Notes: generated by a model not told the origin, from the letters alone. A stretch of 64,000 nucleotides of DNA from Neisseria yangbaofengii (GCF_014898075.1 NZ_CP062976.1:2480001-2544000), one strand, 5' to 3'; positions 37,063 through 48,006 are shown, counted from the stretch's first letter. A program made the numbers and translations.

Positions 37063-37575
37063 ATGAAAGCAAAGCTGTTTTTCGTATTGTTGAGAACGAT
37101 CGGCAAATGGCTGCCTGCTTCTTACAGCAAGCCGTTTGGCCAATTGTCCAAAAAAATCCGTGCGGCGCTTGCCCGCCAAATCTCACCGCATTTGGGTAAC
37201 AATGTCAACATCGAAAAAGGCGCGTATGTGTTGGAAGACACGGTAATCGGCGATCATTCGGGTATCGGTGTGGACTGCGAAATCTGCTACGGCTTGGGCA
37301 TTGGCAACAATGTGATGATGGGGCCGGAGTGCCTGTTTTATTCCCACAGCCACAAATTCGATAAAGCAACTAAAAAGTTTTCCGGCTACACCGACACCAA
37401 TCCGATTGTGATTGAAGACGATGTATGGATTGGCCGCCGTGTCATCATTATGGGCGGCGTGACCATCGGCAAAGGTTCGGTTATCGGTGCCGGTGCGGTG
37501 GTTACCAAGAGCGTGCCGCCGTATTCTTTGGCTGCCGGTAATCCGGCGGTTGTGAAGAAAAATTTGTTGGACTAG
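37063..37575 (+). CDS. Left-handed beta-helix acyltransferase (hexapeptide repeat)
   Basis: A 170-residue protein of the NodL/LacA/CysE-like acyltransferase family. Hexapeptide repeats run from VIGDHSGIGVD to VTIGKGSVIGAGAVVT, with the LYSHSHKFD loop that usually carries the catalytic His, and the terminal AAGNPAVV motif. It would transfer an acetyl group to a sugar of lipooligosaccharide, capsule or free sugar; the acceptor is unknown. A short basic hydrophobic N-terminus precedes the helix. It is convergent with sodC. Confidence 0.85.
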   Translation: MKAKLFFVLLRTIGKWLPASYSKPFGQLSKKIRAALARQISPHLGNNVNIEKGAYVLEDTVIGDHSGIGVDCEICYGLGIGNNVMMGPECLFYSHSHKFDKATKKFSGYTDTNPIVIEDDVWIGRRVIIMGGVTIGKGSVIGAGAVVTKSVPPYSLAAGNPAVVKKNLLD

Positions 37576-37586
37576 ATTGAAAAAAA

Positions 37587-37627
37587 TAAAAGGCCGTCTG
37601 AAACCCAATATTTCAGACGGCCTTTAT
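37587..37627. terminator. DUS terminator between acyltransferase gene and sodC
   Basis: A 15-bp stem AAAGGCCGTCTGAAA with its complement between convergent genes. Confidence 0.8.
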
Positions 37628-37640
37628 TCATCTATCAAAC

Positions 37641-38168
37641 TTACTCGGCAATTACGCCGCAGTATTTGCGTGCGCCACCGCCGCCCAGTGCAGCAGGATG
37701 GTCGTTGTAGTTGTCGCCGCCGGCGTGAATCATCAGCGAGCGGCCTTTGAGCGAATTGATTTTCTTGATACGTGGTGCCGCCACCGGCTGAATATGGCCG
37801 TTGGCATCTACTGCCAAAGCAGGTAAATCGCCCAAGTGGCCGCTGTCGTCCCAAGGGCCTTTGTGTGCGCCGGTTTTCTTAGGATCCCAGTGGCCGCCGG
37901 CTGCCAAACCTTCTACCGGTTTGCCGTCTTTCTCTTTGGCTGCGCAGCTTGGGTTTTCATGCACGTGGAAACCATAAATGCCTTGTGCCAAACCTTCAAT
38001 TTTCGGGGTGAACACTGCACCGTATTTGCTTTGGCTGATGCGCACTTCGCCCGCGATTTTATCGCCATTTTGTGCGTCCAGCAGCGACATCGGCACCACA
38101 ATATCCGCAGGCGCGGCACAGGCCGCAGCGGTCATACCCAATAAAACGGCAGCCAGTAATGTCTTCAT
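37641..38168 (-). CDS. sodC: Periplasmic Cu,Zn superoxide dismutase SodC
   Basis: A 175-residue exported enzyme that turns superoxide into oxygen and peroxide in the periplasm. The start at 38168 follows AAGGAGA; a signal peptide ends near ACA-APAD. Copper ligands appear in [10 protein letters not shown], with zinc and second copper ligands in [15 protein letters not shown] and [13 protein letters not shown]. The disulphide Cys pair (in NPSC and KYCGV) is present. The length is usual. It defends against external oxidants. Confidence 0.95.
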   Translation of the reverse strand: MKTLLAAVLLGMTAAACAAPADIVVPMSLLDAQNGDKIAGEVRISQSKYGAVFTPKIEGLAQGIYGFHVHENPSCAAKEKDGKPVEGLAAGGHWDPKKTGAHKGPWDDSGHLGDLPALAVDANGHIQPVAAPRIKKINSLKGRSLMIHAGGDNYNDHPAALGGGGARKYCGVIAE

Positions 38169-38249
38169 CAGTTTCTCCTTAATCTTTGTCAAAGCGTATA
38201 TTGGATTCAATATACTGGTTTGATTATAACTGATTCTGCAAACAAGCCG

Positions 38250-38282
38250 ACAGGCCGTCTGAAATTTTTCAGACGGCCTGTT
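38250..38282 (-). terminator. DUS terminator of the AbrB-family gene
   Basis: A 14-bp stem CAGGCCGTCTGAAA with its complement and a 2-base loop. Confidence 0.75.
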
Positions 38283-38300
38283 AATGTTAAGTTGATACGT

Positions 38301-39344
38301 TTACCGCGTCCCCACGCCAAACCGACGATCCAATACACCATACAGCCAGCCGGCCAAACCCACAACCACCAGCATACGCAATACATGAAACGCGGTCACC
38401 AGCGGTACGCCCAGTTGTAACACTTTGGCGGTAATAGTCATTTCTGCCACGCCACCGGGAGCAAGCCCCAGCCCTAAAGTGGGCAGCGGAATATCCGAGC
38501 ACGCGGCCAGAAGTTGGGCAACGCCCGCGGTCAGCAGCAGACTAATGCACACCAAAACAGCGGTGACCGACAACAATCTTGGCGCGGCGCGGAAAAAATC
38601 AGGGCGGAATTTGGTGCCGAGCGACCAGCCGATGAGCAATTGGCCTGTCCATGACAATTCTCTCGGTATCGCCGACAAATGCACGCCGCAGACAGTCAGC
38701 AATACCGCTGCCGCCAATGGGCCGAATGTCCACGGGTTCGCCCAGCCACGTTTTTGAAACACCCAACCCGTGCCGACGCAGCAGGCAATCAGCAGCACTA
38801 AGCCGCCATAATGCACGCCGCCTTTGTCGATGATTGAAGTATCCAAGCCGTGATAATCCATAAAGCGGTAGAAAAACGGCACAATGGTCACCACCATCAA
38901 TACGCGCAGCGAATGGGCGGCCACCACTTTATCCGTGCGCGCACCGTGTTGTTCGGCCAAAGTGGCCATTTCACTCGCGCCGCCGACTGCCGCCGCAAAC
39001 CAGGCAGTTTTGAAATCGACACCGGCGAAACGGTGCAGCAGCAGCGTGCCGCACAAACTTAAGATTAAAGCAAACAACATGCCTGCACCCAACCACGGCG
39101 CATTGGTACCAATCATGCCGGCCATTTTCGGCGTGAAATACAAGCCCAGCGACATGCCGATGATACACAAGCCGATTTTACGGCCGGAGGGCAGGGTGCG
39201 GATATTGATGCCGCCGGTGGACAAGGCAGCGCAAGCGAGCAATGAGCCGAGCAGCCACGGAATCGGCAGGTTGAGCAGGTTAGCCAGCAGCGCGCCCGTG
39301 AGAGCGGCGGCAAAACCGGAAAGATAGGGAAGAAAGCGGTTCAT
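38301..39344 (-). CDS. AbrB-family (PF05145) membrane protein
   Basis: A 347-residue inner-membrane protein with about ten hydrophobic segments in two similar halves, the pattern of the AbrB/AmoAb family (unrelated to the Bacillus AbrB regulator). Motifs include WLLGSLLACAAL, GGASEMATLAEQHG and the repeat-like APGGVAEMTITAKVL in the second half. The family is linked to regulation or transport, with no settled function. It lies 118 bases after tctA on the same strand, with a DUS hairpin between them. Confidence 0.8.
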   Translation of the reverse strand: MNRFLPYLSGFAAALTGALLANLLNLPIPWLLGSLLACAALSTGGINIRTLPSGRKIGLCIIGMSLGLYFTPKMAGMIGTNAPWLGAGMLFALILSLCGTLLLHRFAGVDFKTAWFAAAVGGASEMATLAEQHGARTDKVVAAHSLRVLMVVTIVPFFYRFMDYHGLDTSIIDKGGVHYGGLVLLIACCVGTGWVFQKRGWANPWTFGPLAAAVLLTVCGVHLSAIPRELSWTGQLLIGWSLGTKFRPDFFRAAPRLLSVTAVLVCISLLLTAGVAQLLAACSDIPLPTLGLGLAPGGVAEMTITAKVLQLGVPLVTAFHVLRMLVVVGLAGWLYGVLDRRFGVGTR

Positions 39345-39374
39345 GGTTTGCGCGGGAAATCGTTATGGTGTATG

Positions 39375-39402
39375 AGGCCGTCTGAAAGGTTTCAGACGGC
39401 CT
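39375..39402 (-). terminator. DUS hairpin between tctA and the AbrB-family gene
   Basis: AGGCCGTCTGAAA and TTCAGACGGCCT form a short-loop stem. It may separate the two transcripts. Confidence 0.6.
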
Positions 39403-39462
39403 GAATATTTTCATGATACCAAGAAAACAGCCGCGCTGGATTCGGGCGGCTGTCGTCATGCG

Positions 39463-40959
39463 TTATGCAGTTTGTTTGCGGCGGCGCAGCCAGCGGAAAA
39501 CCGGCAGCAACACCATCAACAAGGCCAATGCCCACAATACTTTGTTAATCGGGCCGTGGAACAACACACCCAAATCGCCTTGCGAAATCGACAACGCGCG
39601 GCGCAGGCTGGATTCCATCAATTCGCCCAATACATAGCCCAAAATCAAGGCGGACAGTGGGAAATTGAGTTTGCGCAGGAAGTAGCCCAATACGCCCAAG
39701 CCTACCATCAATACTAAGTCAAACGTGGTACTGTGAATCGCGTACACGCCGACGAAGCTCACGGCGGCGATGGCCGGAATCAGGATATAGTTAGGAATGT
39801 TCAACAGTTTGGCGAAGAAGCCGACCAAAGGAATGTTGAGCAACAGCAAAATCACGTTACCGATAAACAGCGATGCAATCAAGCCCCATACGATGTCAGG
39901 TTGCTCGCTGAAAAGCTGTGGGCCCGGGGTGATATTGTACAAGGTCAACGCGCCCATCATCACGGCGGTGGTACCGGAGCCGGGTACGCCCAAGGTTAAC
40001 ATCGGAATAAAAGAGCCGCAAGCAGAAGCATTGTTGGCCGCTTCAGGCGCTGCGATACCGCGCAAGTCTCCTTCACCGAATCTGCCCGATGCACCGGCGA
40101 GTTTCTTCTCGTTGGTGTAGGTCATCGCGCTGGCAATGGTTGCGCCCGCGCCGGGCAAGATTCCGACCACGAAACCCACTACGCTGCTGCGCACCATGGC
40201 ACCGAAGGCAAATAGGAATTCTTTCACGTTAAACAAGGTGCGTTTGCCTTGCTCCAACGCTTTTTGGCCGCGTTCGGTGTGTTCCAGCATAATCAGGATT
40301 TCGCTGATGCTGAAGAAACCGATCACGATGGTGGTGAACTGAATGCCGTCTGAAAGGTTTACCGAATCAAACGTGAATCGGTACACGCCGGTCACGGCAT
40401 CTACGCCCACAGTTGCCAAGGCCAAACCGATTAAGGCGGCTACAGCGGTTTTAACCGGCTGATCGCCTACCAAGCCGCTCAAACAGGTAATGGCAAACGC
40501 CATCAGCACAAAATATTCGGCAGGGCCGAATGCAACCGCCCAGTTGGCCAACAGCGGTGCAAACAGCACCACGCCCAAAGTGGCGATAGTGCTGCCGGTA
40601 AACGAACTGACGGCAGAGAGAGACAAGGCAATGCCCGCTTTGCCCTGTTTGGCCAAAGGATAGCCGTCGAGCGTGGACATAATCGCCGCCGCATCACCCG
40701 GCACGTTAATCAAAATCGCCGAAATGCGACCGCCGTATTCACAGCCCAAATACACGGCTGCCAACAAAATCAAAGCCGATTCAGGCGGCAAACCAAGCGC
40801 GTAGGCAAACGGCAGCAAAATCGCCACGCCGTTAATCGGCCCCAAACCCGGCAACATGCCGACGATGGTGCCCAAAAATGCGCCGATTAAGGCCAACAGC
40901 AGATTTTGCGGCTCTAAAGCCACGGCAAAACCGCCCATCAAAAAGTTTAAAGTATCCAT
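39463..40959 (-). CDS. tctA: Tripartite tricarboxylate transporter, large membrane subunit TctA
   Basis: A 498-residue inner-membrane protein with about 11-12 hydrophobic segments. The TctA motif GTIVGMLPGLGPINGVAIL is near residues 30-48, and GFVVGILPGAGATIASAM repeats the pattern in the second half. With TctB and the binding protein TctC it takes up citrate or related di- and tricarboxylates using the ion gradient. It starts 9 bases after tctB, so translation is probably coupled. Confidence 0.93.
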   Translation of the reverse strand: MDTLNFLMGGFAVALEPQNLLLALIGAFLGTIVGMLPGLGPINGVAILLPFAYALGLPPESALILLAAVYLGCEYGGRISAILINVPGDAAAIMSTLDGYPLAKQGKAGIALSLSAVSSFTGSTIATLGVVLFAPLLANWAVAFGPAEYFVLMAFAITCLSGLVGDQPVKTAVAALIGLALATVGVDAVTGVYRFTFDSVNLSDGIQFTTIVIGFFSISEILIMLEHTERGQKALEQGKRTLFNVKEFLFAFGAMVRSSVVGFVVGILPGAGATIASAMTYTNEKKLAGASGRFGEGDLRGIAAPEAANNASACGSFIPMLTLGVPGSGTTAVMMGALTLYNITPGPQLFSEQPDIVWGLIASLFIGNVILLLLNIPLVGFFAKLLNIPNYILIPAIAAVSFVGVYAIHSTTFDLVLMVGLGVLGYFLRKLNFPLSALILGYVLGELMESSLRRALSISQGDLGVLFHGPINKVLWALALLMVLLPVFRWLRRRKQTA

Positions 40960-40968
40960 GTTCCGTCC

Positions 40969-41406
40969 TTAACCGAAAAAGCCGACCGGCAGCGGAACGT
41001 CCAGCAAGCGGTCAAACAGCAGATAGAAGCCGGTGCCCAGCGCAATGCCTGAAATCGCACAAACCTTGAAGCTGCCGCCGAATAAGATGCCGACGGTAAA
41101 CGCCATCAGTGCGGTGGCCAGCGGAAAGCCGAGCAATTCAAACAAAACGGCGTACAGCAACAGAGTCACTAAGCAGATGCCGAGTTTTTTCAACATATTG
41201 GGGGTGTAGCCCAAATCGATGGTTTCGCTGTTGCGGCGAATGACTAAAAACAGACAGGATACGGCCAAGAGTGACAGAATCAGCACCGGATAAGGGCGCG
41301 GACCCAACGGATCATAGCTGATCGGAGCGGTATAGCCCCATGCCAGATACAGCAGGAACACGGCAGCAGCGAGCAGCAAGCCGGAAAAACAGCGTTCGAG
41401 ATTCAT
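40969..41406 (-). CDS. tctB: Tripartite tricarboxylate transporter, small subunit TctB
   Basis: A 145-residue protein with four hydrophobic segments, the usual layout of TctB. GGAG lies 6 bases before the ATG at 41406, which is preferred over an ATG at 41424. It contains the RPYPVLILSL segment after the first membrane span. It lies between tctC and tctA and forms the membrane complex with TctA. Confidence 0.9.
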   Translation of the reverse strand: MNLERCFSGLLLAAAVFLLYLAWGYTAPISYDPLGPRPYPVLILSLLAVSCLFLVIRRNSETIDLGYTPNMLKKLGICLVTLLLYAVLFELLGFPLATALMAFTVGILFGGSFKVCAISGIALGTGFYLLFDRLLDVPLPVGFFG

Positions 41407-41538
41407 AATATCTCCGTGAAGCATTCATTTTTATGGTTCAGCCAGATTTTCAGACGGCCTTTTGTGACGGACAGTCTGATTTTTATGCCGAACATTTATC
41501 CAAGAATTGGGATTTTGTGCACAAAACAAGCAGATGCT

Positions 41539-41577
41539 TTTCAGATGGCCTGATGAAAACCAACAGGCCGTCCGAAC
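41539..41577 (-). terminator. DUS-like hairpin after tctC
   Basis: TTTCAGATGGCCTG and CAGGCCGTCCGAA face each other, one variant base in each. It may reduce read-through from tctC to tctB, so that the binding protein is made in excess. Confidence 0.5.
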
Positions 41578-41587
41578 ACGCAGCAGA

Positions 41588-42589
41588 TTATTTAGTATTC
41601 AAGTCGAATTCTTTAGACAACACACGCATTTCTTCGGTGGTTTTCACCACGTATTGCTGCAATTCTTCGCCGGTCAATTCAAACGGCAACAAATCACGGC
41701 CGGCTCGGATATCGGCAAATTTCGGATCTTTCAGCATCGCATTGAAGCGGTTTTTCCACCAGTTGAACGATTCGTCAGATACTTTCGGACCCATGTAGTA
41801 GCCGCGAATCACCGGCCATTCTACGTCGAAGCCTTGTTCTTTTGCAGTTGGAATGTCTTTCAGCTTGCCTTCCAAACGGTTTGGCGAGAACACTGCCAAA
41901 ACACGGATTTTGCCCGATTCAATGTGCGGACCCATTTCGGCAATACCGGCACTCACGACATTAATGTGGTTGCCCAATACTGCAGTCACCGCCTCCCCGC
42001 CGCCTTCCAAAGCCACGTAAGTCATGTCTTTCGGATTTACCCCGGCAGCTTTGGCCATCATTGCGGTCTGTAACCAGTCTTGGCCACCTACGCTGCCACC
42101 TGCGCCGAAGCTGATGGATTTAGGATCTTTTTTCAGCGCTTCGGCCAAATCGTTTAAATTTTTCAAAGGCGATTCGGCATTCACGGCTACCATGCCGTAG
42201 TCGGTGCCGACGGCCGCCAACCAGCGCACATCATTTTCGGTGTATTGGCCGAATTTACCTTGCGCCAAGTTCAACAGTGAACCGGTTGAGAAGGCTACAA
42301 TCGCATCACCGTTGGCCGAATCGTTAGCCACGATTTTATTGTAAGCCACTGCACCTACGCCGCCCGGCATGTAGGTTACGCGCATCGGTTTTTTCAGTTG
42401 GCCGGTGTCTTTCAATCCGGTTTGTGCCAGCTTACAGGTCAAGTCAAAACCGCCTCCCGGTTTGGCCGGTGCGATACATTCGGGTTTTTTTGGTTCGCCC
42501 GCTTCGGCAGTGTCTTTGTTACAGCCGCTCAAGGCCAATGCAGCCAAAGCGGCCAAGCTGATTGCGGCGGTAGTGGATTTGCGGAACAT
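41588..42589 (-). CDS. tctC: Tripartite tricarboxylate transporter binding protein TctC
   Basis: A 333-residue solute-binding lipoprotein of the Bug/TctC family. The start at 42589 follows AAGGAGA; in-frame ATGs upstream are unlikely. The lipobox is LSGC. The first domain has CIAPAKPGGGFDLTC and MRVTYMPGGVGAVAYN, which line the carboxylate pocket, and the second has GAGGSVGGQDWL. It captures the substrate in the periplasm for TctAB. It is first of the tctCBA order. Paired regulatory genes (tctDE) are not nearby. Confidence 0.92.
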   Translation of the reverse strand: MFRKSTTAAISLAALAALALSGCNKDTAEAGEPKKPECIAPAKPGGGFDLTCKLAQTGLKDTGQLKKPMRVTYMPGGVGAVAYNKIVANDSANGDAIVAFSTGSLLNLAQGKFGQYTENDVRWLAAVGTDYGMVAVNAESPLKNLNDLAEALKKDPKSISFGAGGSVGGQDWLQTAMMAKAAGVNPKDMTYVALEGGGEAVTAVLGNHINVVSAGIAEMGPHIESGKIRVLAVFSPNRLEGKLKDIPTAKEQGFDVEWPVIRGYYMGPKVSDESFNWWKNRFNAMLKDPKFADIRAGRDLLPFELTGEELQQYVVKTTEEMRVLSKEFDLNTK

Positions 42590-42663
42590 GTAGTTTCTCC
42601 TTACATTAAGGTAAAAGCTCGGCAGTATTGTTGTTGCGGCTTTTTTTGTTGACAATATTTGTG

Positions 42664-42692
42664 AAATTAAAAGAATCATCAAGTTTTGTCAA
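42664..42692 (-). promoter_or_regulatory. Candidate sigma-70 promoter of tctC
   Basis: On the minus strand TTGACA (42692-42687), a 17-base spacer and TAATTT (42669-42664) lie about 75 bases before the tctC start. Confidence 0.45.
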
Positions 42693-43010
42693 GAAGAGAT
42701 TAAAAAATTTAAGGCGATTAAAACCATATAATTCAAAGGGAAATAGAAAATAAACGCGAAGAAATAAGTAGAAGATCTGAATTCTTTAAATTTTGTTAAG
42801 ATAAAAATTAATGATTTTTTAATGATGACCGCACCGGTGTGATTTGGCATGCTGCTGAAATCTTAAATAGGAACAGATGGAATTTTTTATGTTATTGTTT
42901 GTAATTAATTTATATGGATGGGACAAAGATATTGATGCCGGTGGTGATTCGATAGTCATAAAATATTAATATTTTGATGATTTCGGTAAAGGATTCAGCA
43001 ACTGCCATTA
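42693..43010. other. AT-rich gap upstream of tctC
   Basis: About 320 bases of low GC content with no uptake sequence and no open frame that looks coding. It may hold tct regulatory sites. Confidence 0.5.
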
Positions 43011-43056
43011 AAAAGCTTCGTTTGGCCTGAAAAATATCAGACCAAACGAAGCCTTT
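43011..43056 (-). terminator. Intrinsic terminator of cysS
   Basis: AAGCTTCGTTTGGCCTGA and a nearly exact complement form a stem of about 17 bp with a 6-base loop and T-rich end on the minus strand. It is not a DUS hairpin. Confidence 0.8.
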
Positions 43057-43088
43057 AATCAACCGATTGAATCGTGGTTTTTCAAGTT

Positions 43089-44507
43089 TTAGCCACGGCG
43101 CCAAGTGGTGATGCCGGATTTGTCTTCCAGAATAATGTTTTCTGCTGCCAATACATCGCGAATGCGGTCGGATTCCGCCCAGTTTTTATCGGCACGGGCC
43201 TGTTTGCGGGCTTCAATCAGCGCTTCGATTTCTTCGTTAGACAGGCCGTCTGAAACCGAACCGCCCTGCAGAAATTCGGTCGGGTTGCGTTGCAGCAGGC
43301 CGATGATGCCCGCCAGATGTTTCAGACAGGCCGCCAGTTCGGCGTTTTGGGTTTTATTGACTTCGTTTGCCAGTTCAAACAATACCGCTACTGCCTGCAC
43401 CGTGTCGAAATCGTCGTTCATTGCCGCCACGAAACGGCGGGCGTAATCATTCTCCAAATTTGCCGGATTTTCAGACGGCATGGTGTTTTTCAGCGCCGTA
43501 TAGAGACGTGTCAATGCACCTTTGGCATCGTCCAGATGCGCATCGGAATAGTTCAGCGGGCTGCGGTAGTGTGCACGCAGGATAAAGAAGCGCACCACTT
43601 CGGGGTCGTATTGTTTCAACACGTCGCGAATGGTGAAGAAATTGCCCAGCGATTTGGACATTTTTTCGCCGTCCACACGGATAAAGCCGTTGTGCAGCCA
43701 ATATTTCACATGGCTTTCAATGGTTTTGCCGACGTGGTGATGACCGCAGGAATGACCGTTCGCCCCCACGCTTTGGGCGATTTCGTTTTCATGGTGCGGA
43801 AACTGCAAATCTGCGCCGCCGCCGTGAATATCGAAGGTGTCGCCGAACAGGTTTTCGCTCATCGCCGAACATTCGATATGCCAGCCCGGCCGACCCGAAC
43901 CCCACGGGCTTTCCCACGCCGGTTCGCCCGCTTTCGTCGCTTTCCACAGCACAAAATCCAGCGGGTCGCGTTTGAAGCCGTCCACTTCCACCCGTTCGCC
44001 CGCCCGCAAATCGTCTAAAGATTTGCCCGAAAGCTGGCCGTATGCCGCAAATTCACGCACCGCATAATACACGTCGCCGTTATCCGCCGCATACGCCTTG
44101 CCTTTGGCAATCAGCCGCTCAATCATCGCAATCATCTGCGCAATGTTTTCCGTCGCCTTCGGTTCGATGTCGGGACGCAGTACGCCCAAAGCGTCCGCAT
44201 CTTCGTGCATGGCTTGGATAAAGCGTCCGGTCAAATCGCCGATGCTTTCCCCGTTTTCCGCTGCACGGGCAATGATTTTGTCGTCGATGTCGGTGATGTT
44301 GCGCACATAAGTGAGCGGATAACCGCTCTGGCGCAGCCAGCGGGCAATCATATCGAACACCACTATCACACGGGCATGTCCGAGATGGCAATAGTCGTAA
44401 ACCGTCATGCCGCAAACGTACATACGCACGTTTGCGGGGTCGATGGGCGCAAAAGGTTCTTTTTGGCGGGTCAGGGTGTTGTAGATGGTTGGCATAATCG
44501 GTTTCAT
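43089..44507 (-). CDS. cysS: Cysteinyl-tRNA synthetase
   Basis: A 472-residue class I synthetase that charges tRNA-Cys. HIGH appears as HLGH (residues 41-44) after the zinc ligand Cys32, and KMSKS is intact in [11 protein letters not shown]. The zinc site HHENEIAQ is present. The ATG at 44495 ([12 protein letters not shown]) aligns better with relatives than 44507; neither has a clear RBS. Uptake sequences read as MPSENP and VSDGL in two places. A strong terminator follows. Confidence 0.96.
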   Translation of the reverse strand: MKPIMPTIYNTLTRQKEPFAPIDPANVRMYVCGMTVYDYCHLGHARVIVVFDMIARWLRQSGYPLTYVRNITDIDDKIIARAAENGESIGDLTGRFIQAMHEDADALGVLRPDIEPKATENIAQMIAMIERLIAKGKAYAADNGDVYYAVREFAAYGQLSGKSLDDLRAGERVEVDGFKRDPLDFVLWKATKAGEPAWESPWGSGRPGWHIECSAMSENLFGDTFDIHGGGADLQFPHHENEIAQSVGANGHSCGHHHVGKTIESHVKYWLHNGFIRVDGEKMSKSLGNFFTIRDVLKQYDPEVVRFFILRAHYRSPLNYSDAHLDDAKGALTRLYTALKNTMPSENPANLENDYARRFVAAMNDDFDTVQAVAVLFELANEVNKTQNAELAACLKHLAGIIGLLQRNPTEFLQGGSVSDGLSNEEIEALIEARKQARADKNWAESDRIRDVLAAENIILEDKSGITTWRRG

Positions 44508-44618
44508 AATGAGGATAATCGGTTTTTGTTTTGACAGAAGATAGGGAGGGGGGTAGAATGCAAATTAACACGGCTCCCCTCGGTTGTACTGTTACAGTAT
44601 GGCTGCTGGGGAGTTTTT

Positions 44619-45632
44619 TCATGTCCACCAGTTCTGCCAATCAGCAGGTGCTCCCATACCTTGCAAGTTTAGTCCCAAATCACTCAATTCTGGGAAAGTC
44701 AGCAAGTGTTGTTTCATTCGGCAGCACCAGCTTGACGAAGGGTTAATGATGCTCAGTAAATGCTTGCAGATGAGCAGTAGTAAGAAACACCGTGTCTTTG
44801 CTTGTTCTTGATTTTCTTTTGTAGGAAAAGCACTTAACCAAGCTAGACTGTCTGTTGGTGGTAACTTTGGTTGGTCTTTTATATCTCTGTTCCATAAACG
44901 GCAATGGTGTGCGCATACATTACGCAAATGGTTTAAACTTCTTAACCAACTGGCGAAAATTCTGCCGTTTGCCACACCGTATTTCGTTGAAATTTCATCT
45001 TGTTCTTGTGTGCGCATTCTGGCAAACAATGTTGACATAGTACCAAAATCCCATATTTCACAGGCAACCCATATAGGAATAGGTAAACCGTATTTGGTTT
45101 TATTATGATGGATAAAACCCTCTTTTGATCGAGAGATTAATGCAGCATGTTTAGCTAACCAAACTTGATGGTTGGTAATACCTTTATGGCTATCTAAATT
45201 TTCTGGATTGGCAAAGTCTTCGTGAAGACATTCAGGTTTAAGATAGGCAAACTTATCCAGCCGGCCGCCTAACGTATGAGCAATATCGGTTCGGAGAGCG
45301 ACTTCAATCCGTTCTAAAGCATCAGACACCAATAAGCGCAATTGCTTGTCGAATACGTATAAATCAACTGCATCTTTAAAACAAGCATTGGGTTTAAACG
45401 TATCTAATGTTAATTTATCGGTTTTGACTTTTTTGGGTTTTTTAAATTGATCCAGTATGACCAATTCGCCGGATACTTCGCGTAAAGAATAAAAATAGCC
45501 GCTTAAGCGGTAGTATCCGATTCGAGCTAAATATTCTTTAGCTTTTTGCTCATTTTCAACTTGCAGACCTCGAGTTTTTAATAGTTCAAGCTGCTCATCA
45601 AAATCAAGCCAAATCTTGGGATTATTCGCCAT
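44619..45632 (-). CDS. Abi_2 (AbiD/AbiF-like) abortive-infection family protein
   Basis: A 337-residue soluble protein of the Abi_2 family (PF07751). The N-terminal KAKEYLARIGYYRLSGY and the central LRLLVSDALERIEVALRTD are family blocks. The C-terminal HLRNVCAHHCRLWNR contains the HEPN ribonuclease pattern R-x4-H. Relatives stop phage growth by cutting RNA after infection, killing or arresting the cell; that role is inferred here. The gene lies alone between cysS and obgE, has no uptake sequence and is lower in GC than its neighbours, which suggests acquired DNA. No antitoxin gene is adjacent. Confidence 0.85.
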   Translation of the reverse strand: MANNPKIWLDFDEQLELLKTRGLQVENEQKAKEYLARIGYYRLSGYFYSLREVSGELVILDQFKKPKKVKTDKLTLDTFKPNACFKDAVDLYVFDKQLRLLVSDALERIEVALRTDIAHTLGGRLDKFAYLKPECLHEDFANPENLDSHKGITNHQVWLAKHAALISRSKEGFIHHNKTKYGLPIPIWVACEIWDFGTMSTLFARMRTQEQDEISTKYGVANGRIFASWLRSLNHLRNVCAHHCRLWNRDIKDQPKLPPTDSLAWLSAFPTKENQEQAKTRCFLLLLICKHLLSIINPSSSWCCRMKQHLLTFPELSDLGLNLQGMGAPADWQNWWT

Positions 45633-45723
45633 TGTACGTTATCCAACACTGACCGTTTGCTCTTTCAAACAATATTTCAGACGACCTGTATCCCACCTGC
45701 GAGCCGTCTGAAAACCTGATTCC

Positions 45724-46911
<1,188 letters not shown>

Positions 46912-46948
46912 TCAGACGGCCTATGGGTATTGTTTGGATTAGAAAGTG

Positions 46949-47156
46949 GTGTAGAAAATCCTAGCGTTGTTTACACTTTTGCGTTATTTGCTTGAAGGCC
47001 CATGTTGGGATTTCCGAGTGTTGCCAAGAATGCCGAAAGGCACGGCAAAGCCGCATGGTTCTCGATAATGCTCAAAAATCCTAAAACAATCATTCGGGTA
47101 AAAAAACAAAAGCTGTTTTGCATAAAAAGTGTAAACAACCCGACAATTTCCTACAG
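46949..47156. mobile_element. 205-bp palindromic repeat (MITE-like), copy A
   Basis: The left end GTGTAGAAAATC and GTTGTTTACACTTT and the right end AAAAGTGTAAACAA and TTTCCTACA are inverted. The interior is also an imperfect palindrome (GGCAAAGCC region). It shares length, ends and core with the copies at 53273 and 60778. There is no transposase. It is flanked by uptake sequences on both sides in inverted order. Confidence 0.7.
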
Positions 47157-47320
47157 CAGGCCGTCTGAAAAATAATGGGTTGAGAGTTATTATAAAGGAT
47201 AAGTCAAGGGATTGTGTGCTTATCTTCGGCGTGCGGTTAGGCTTGCTTATTTTGCAAATAGGAATTAATATCAATATTATTTAATTCGCCACGCACAACT
47301 GCAAAGAGAAAGGAACGCAT

Positions 47321-47941
47321 ATGGCTTACACTTTACCTGAACTGGGCTACGCCTATGATGCTTTGGAGCCGCATTTCGATGAAATGACGATGAACATTCA
47401 CCACACCAAGCACCATCAGGCTTATGTCAATAATGCCAATGCAGCGTTGGAATCGCTGCCCGAGTTTGCAGCTTTGCCGGCGGAAGAGCTGATTGCACGC
47501 TTGAAAGAATTGCCGGCCGATAAGCAAACTGTGTTGCGCAACAATGCCGGCGGTCATGCCAACCACGCTTTCTTTTGGAAAAACCTGAAAACCGGCACCA
47601 CTTTGCAAGGCCGTCTGAAAGAAACCATTGAGCGCGATTTCGGTTCGGTAGACGAATTCAAAGCCGAATTTGAAAAAGCCGCCGCCGGCCGTTTCGGTTC
47701 GGGCTGGGCATGGCTGGTGTTGGATGGCGACCGCCTGAAAGTGGTGTCGACCGCCAACCAAGACTCACCGCTGATGGGCGAAGACGTGGCCGGCTGCAAA
47801 GGCTACCCGATTATCGGTTTGGACGTGTGGGAACACGCTTATTATCTGCAATACCAAAACCGCCGGCCGGACTACGTCAAAGCGTTCTGGAATGTGGTGA
47901 ACTGGGATGAAGCGGCGAAGCGTTTTGAAGAAAAGGCGTAA
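47321..47941 (+). CDS. sodA: Manganese superoxide dismutase SodA
   Basis: A 206-residue cytoplasmic SOD. Metal ligands are His27, His82, Asp168 and His172. Gly77 together with Gln147 (STANQDSP) marks the manganese type; in iron enzymes the active-site Gln sits near residue 69. Long stretches read almost as in enteric SodA ([32 protein letters not shown]). N. meningitidis is known for an iron-type SodB, so this form may be an acquisition. AAAGGA lies 7 bases before the ATG, and a DUS terminator follows. Confidence 0.93.
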   Translation: MAYTLPELGYAYDALEPHFDEMTMNIHHTKHHQAYVNNANAALESLPEFAALPAEELIARLKELPADKQTVLRNNAGGHANHAFFWKNLKTGTTLQGRLKETIERDFGSVDEFKAEFEKAAAGRFGSGWAWLVLDGDRLKVVSTANQDSPLMGEDVAGCKGYPIIGLDVWEHAYYLQYQNRRPDYVKAFWNVVNWDEAAKRFEEKA

Positions 47942-47955
47942 TCGTTGATTGAATC

Positions 47956-47995
47956 AAAGGCCGTCTGAAACTTTTCCGTTTCAGACGGCCTTTTT
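47956..47995. terminator. DUS terminator between sodA and the TlpA-like gene
   Basis: A 16-bp stem AAAGGCCGTCTGAAAC with its complement and a T-run, between convergent genes. Confidence 0.85.
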
Positions 47996-48006
47996 AAAAT
48001 CATCGC

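Noticed and set aside
44619-45632. Toxin-antitoxin pair
   Set aside because: No small partner frame with an RBS lies next to the Abi gene on either side.
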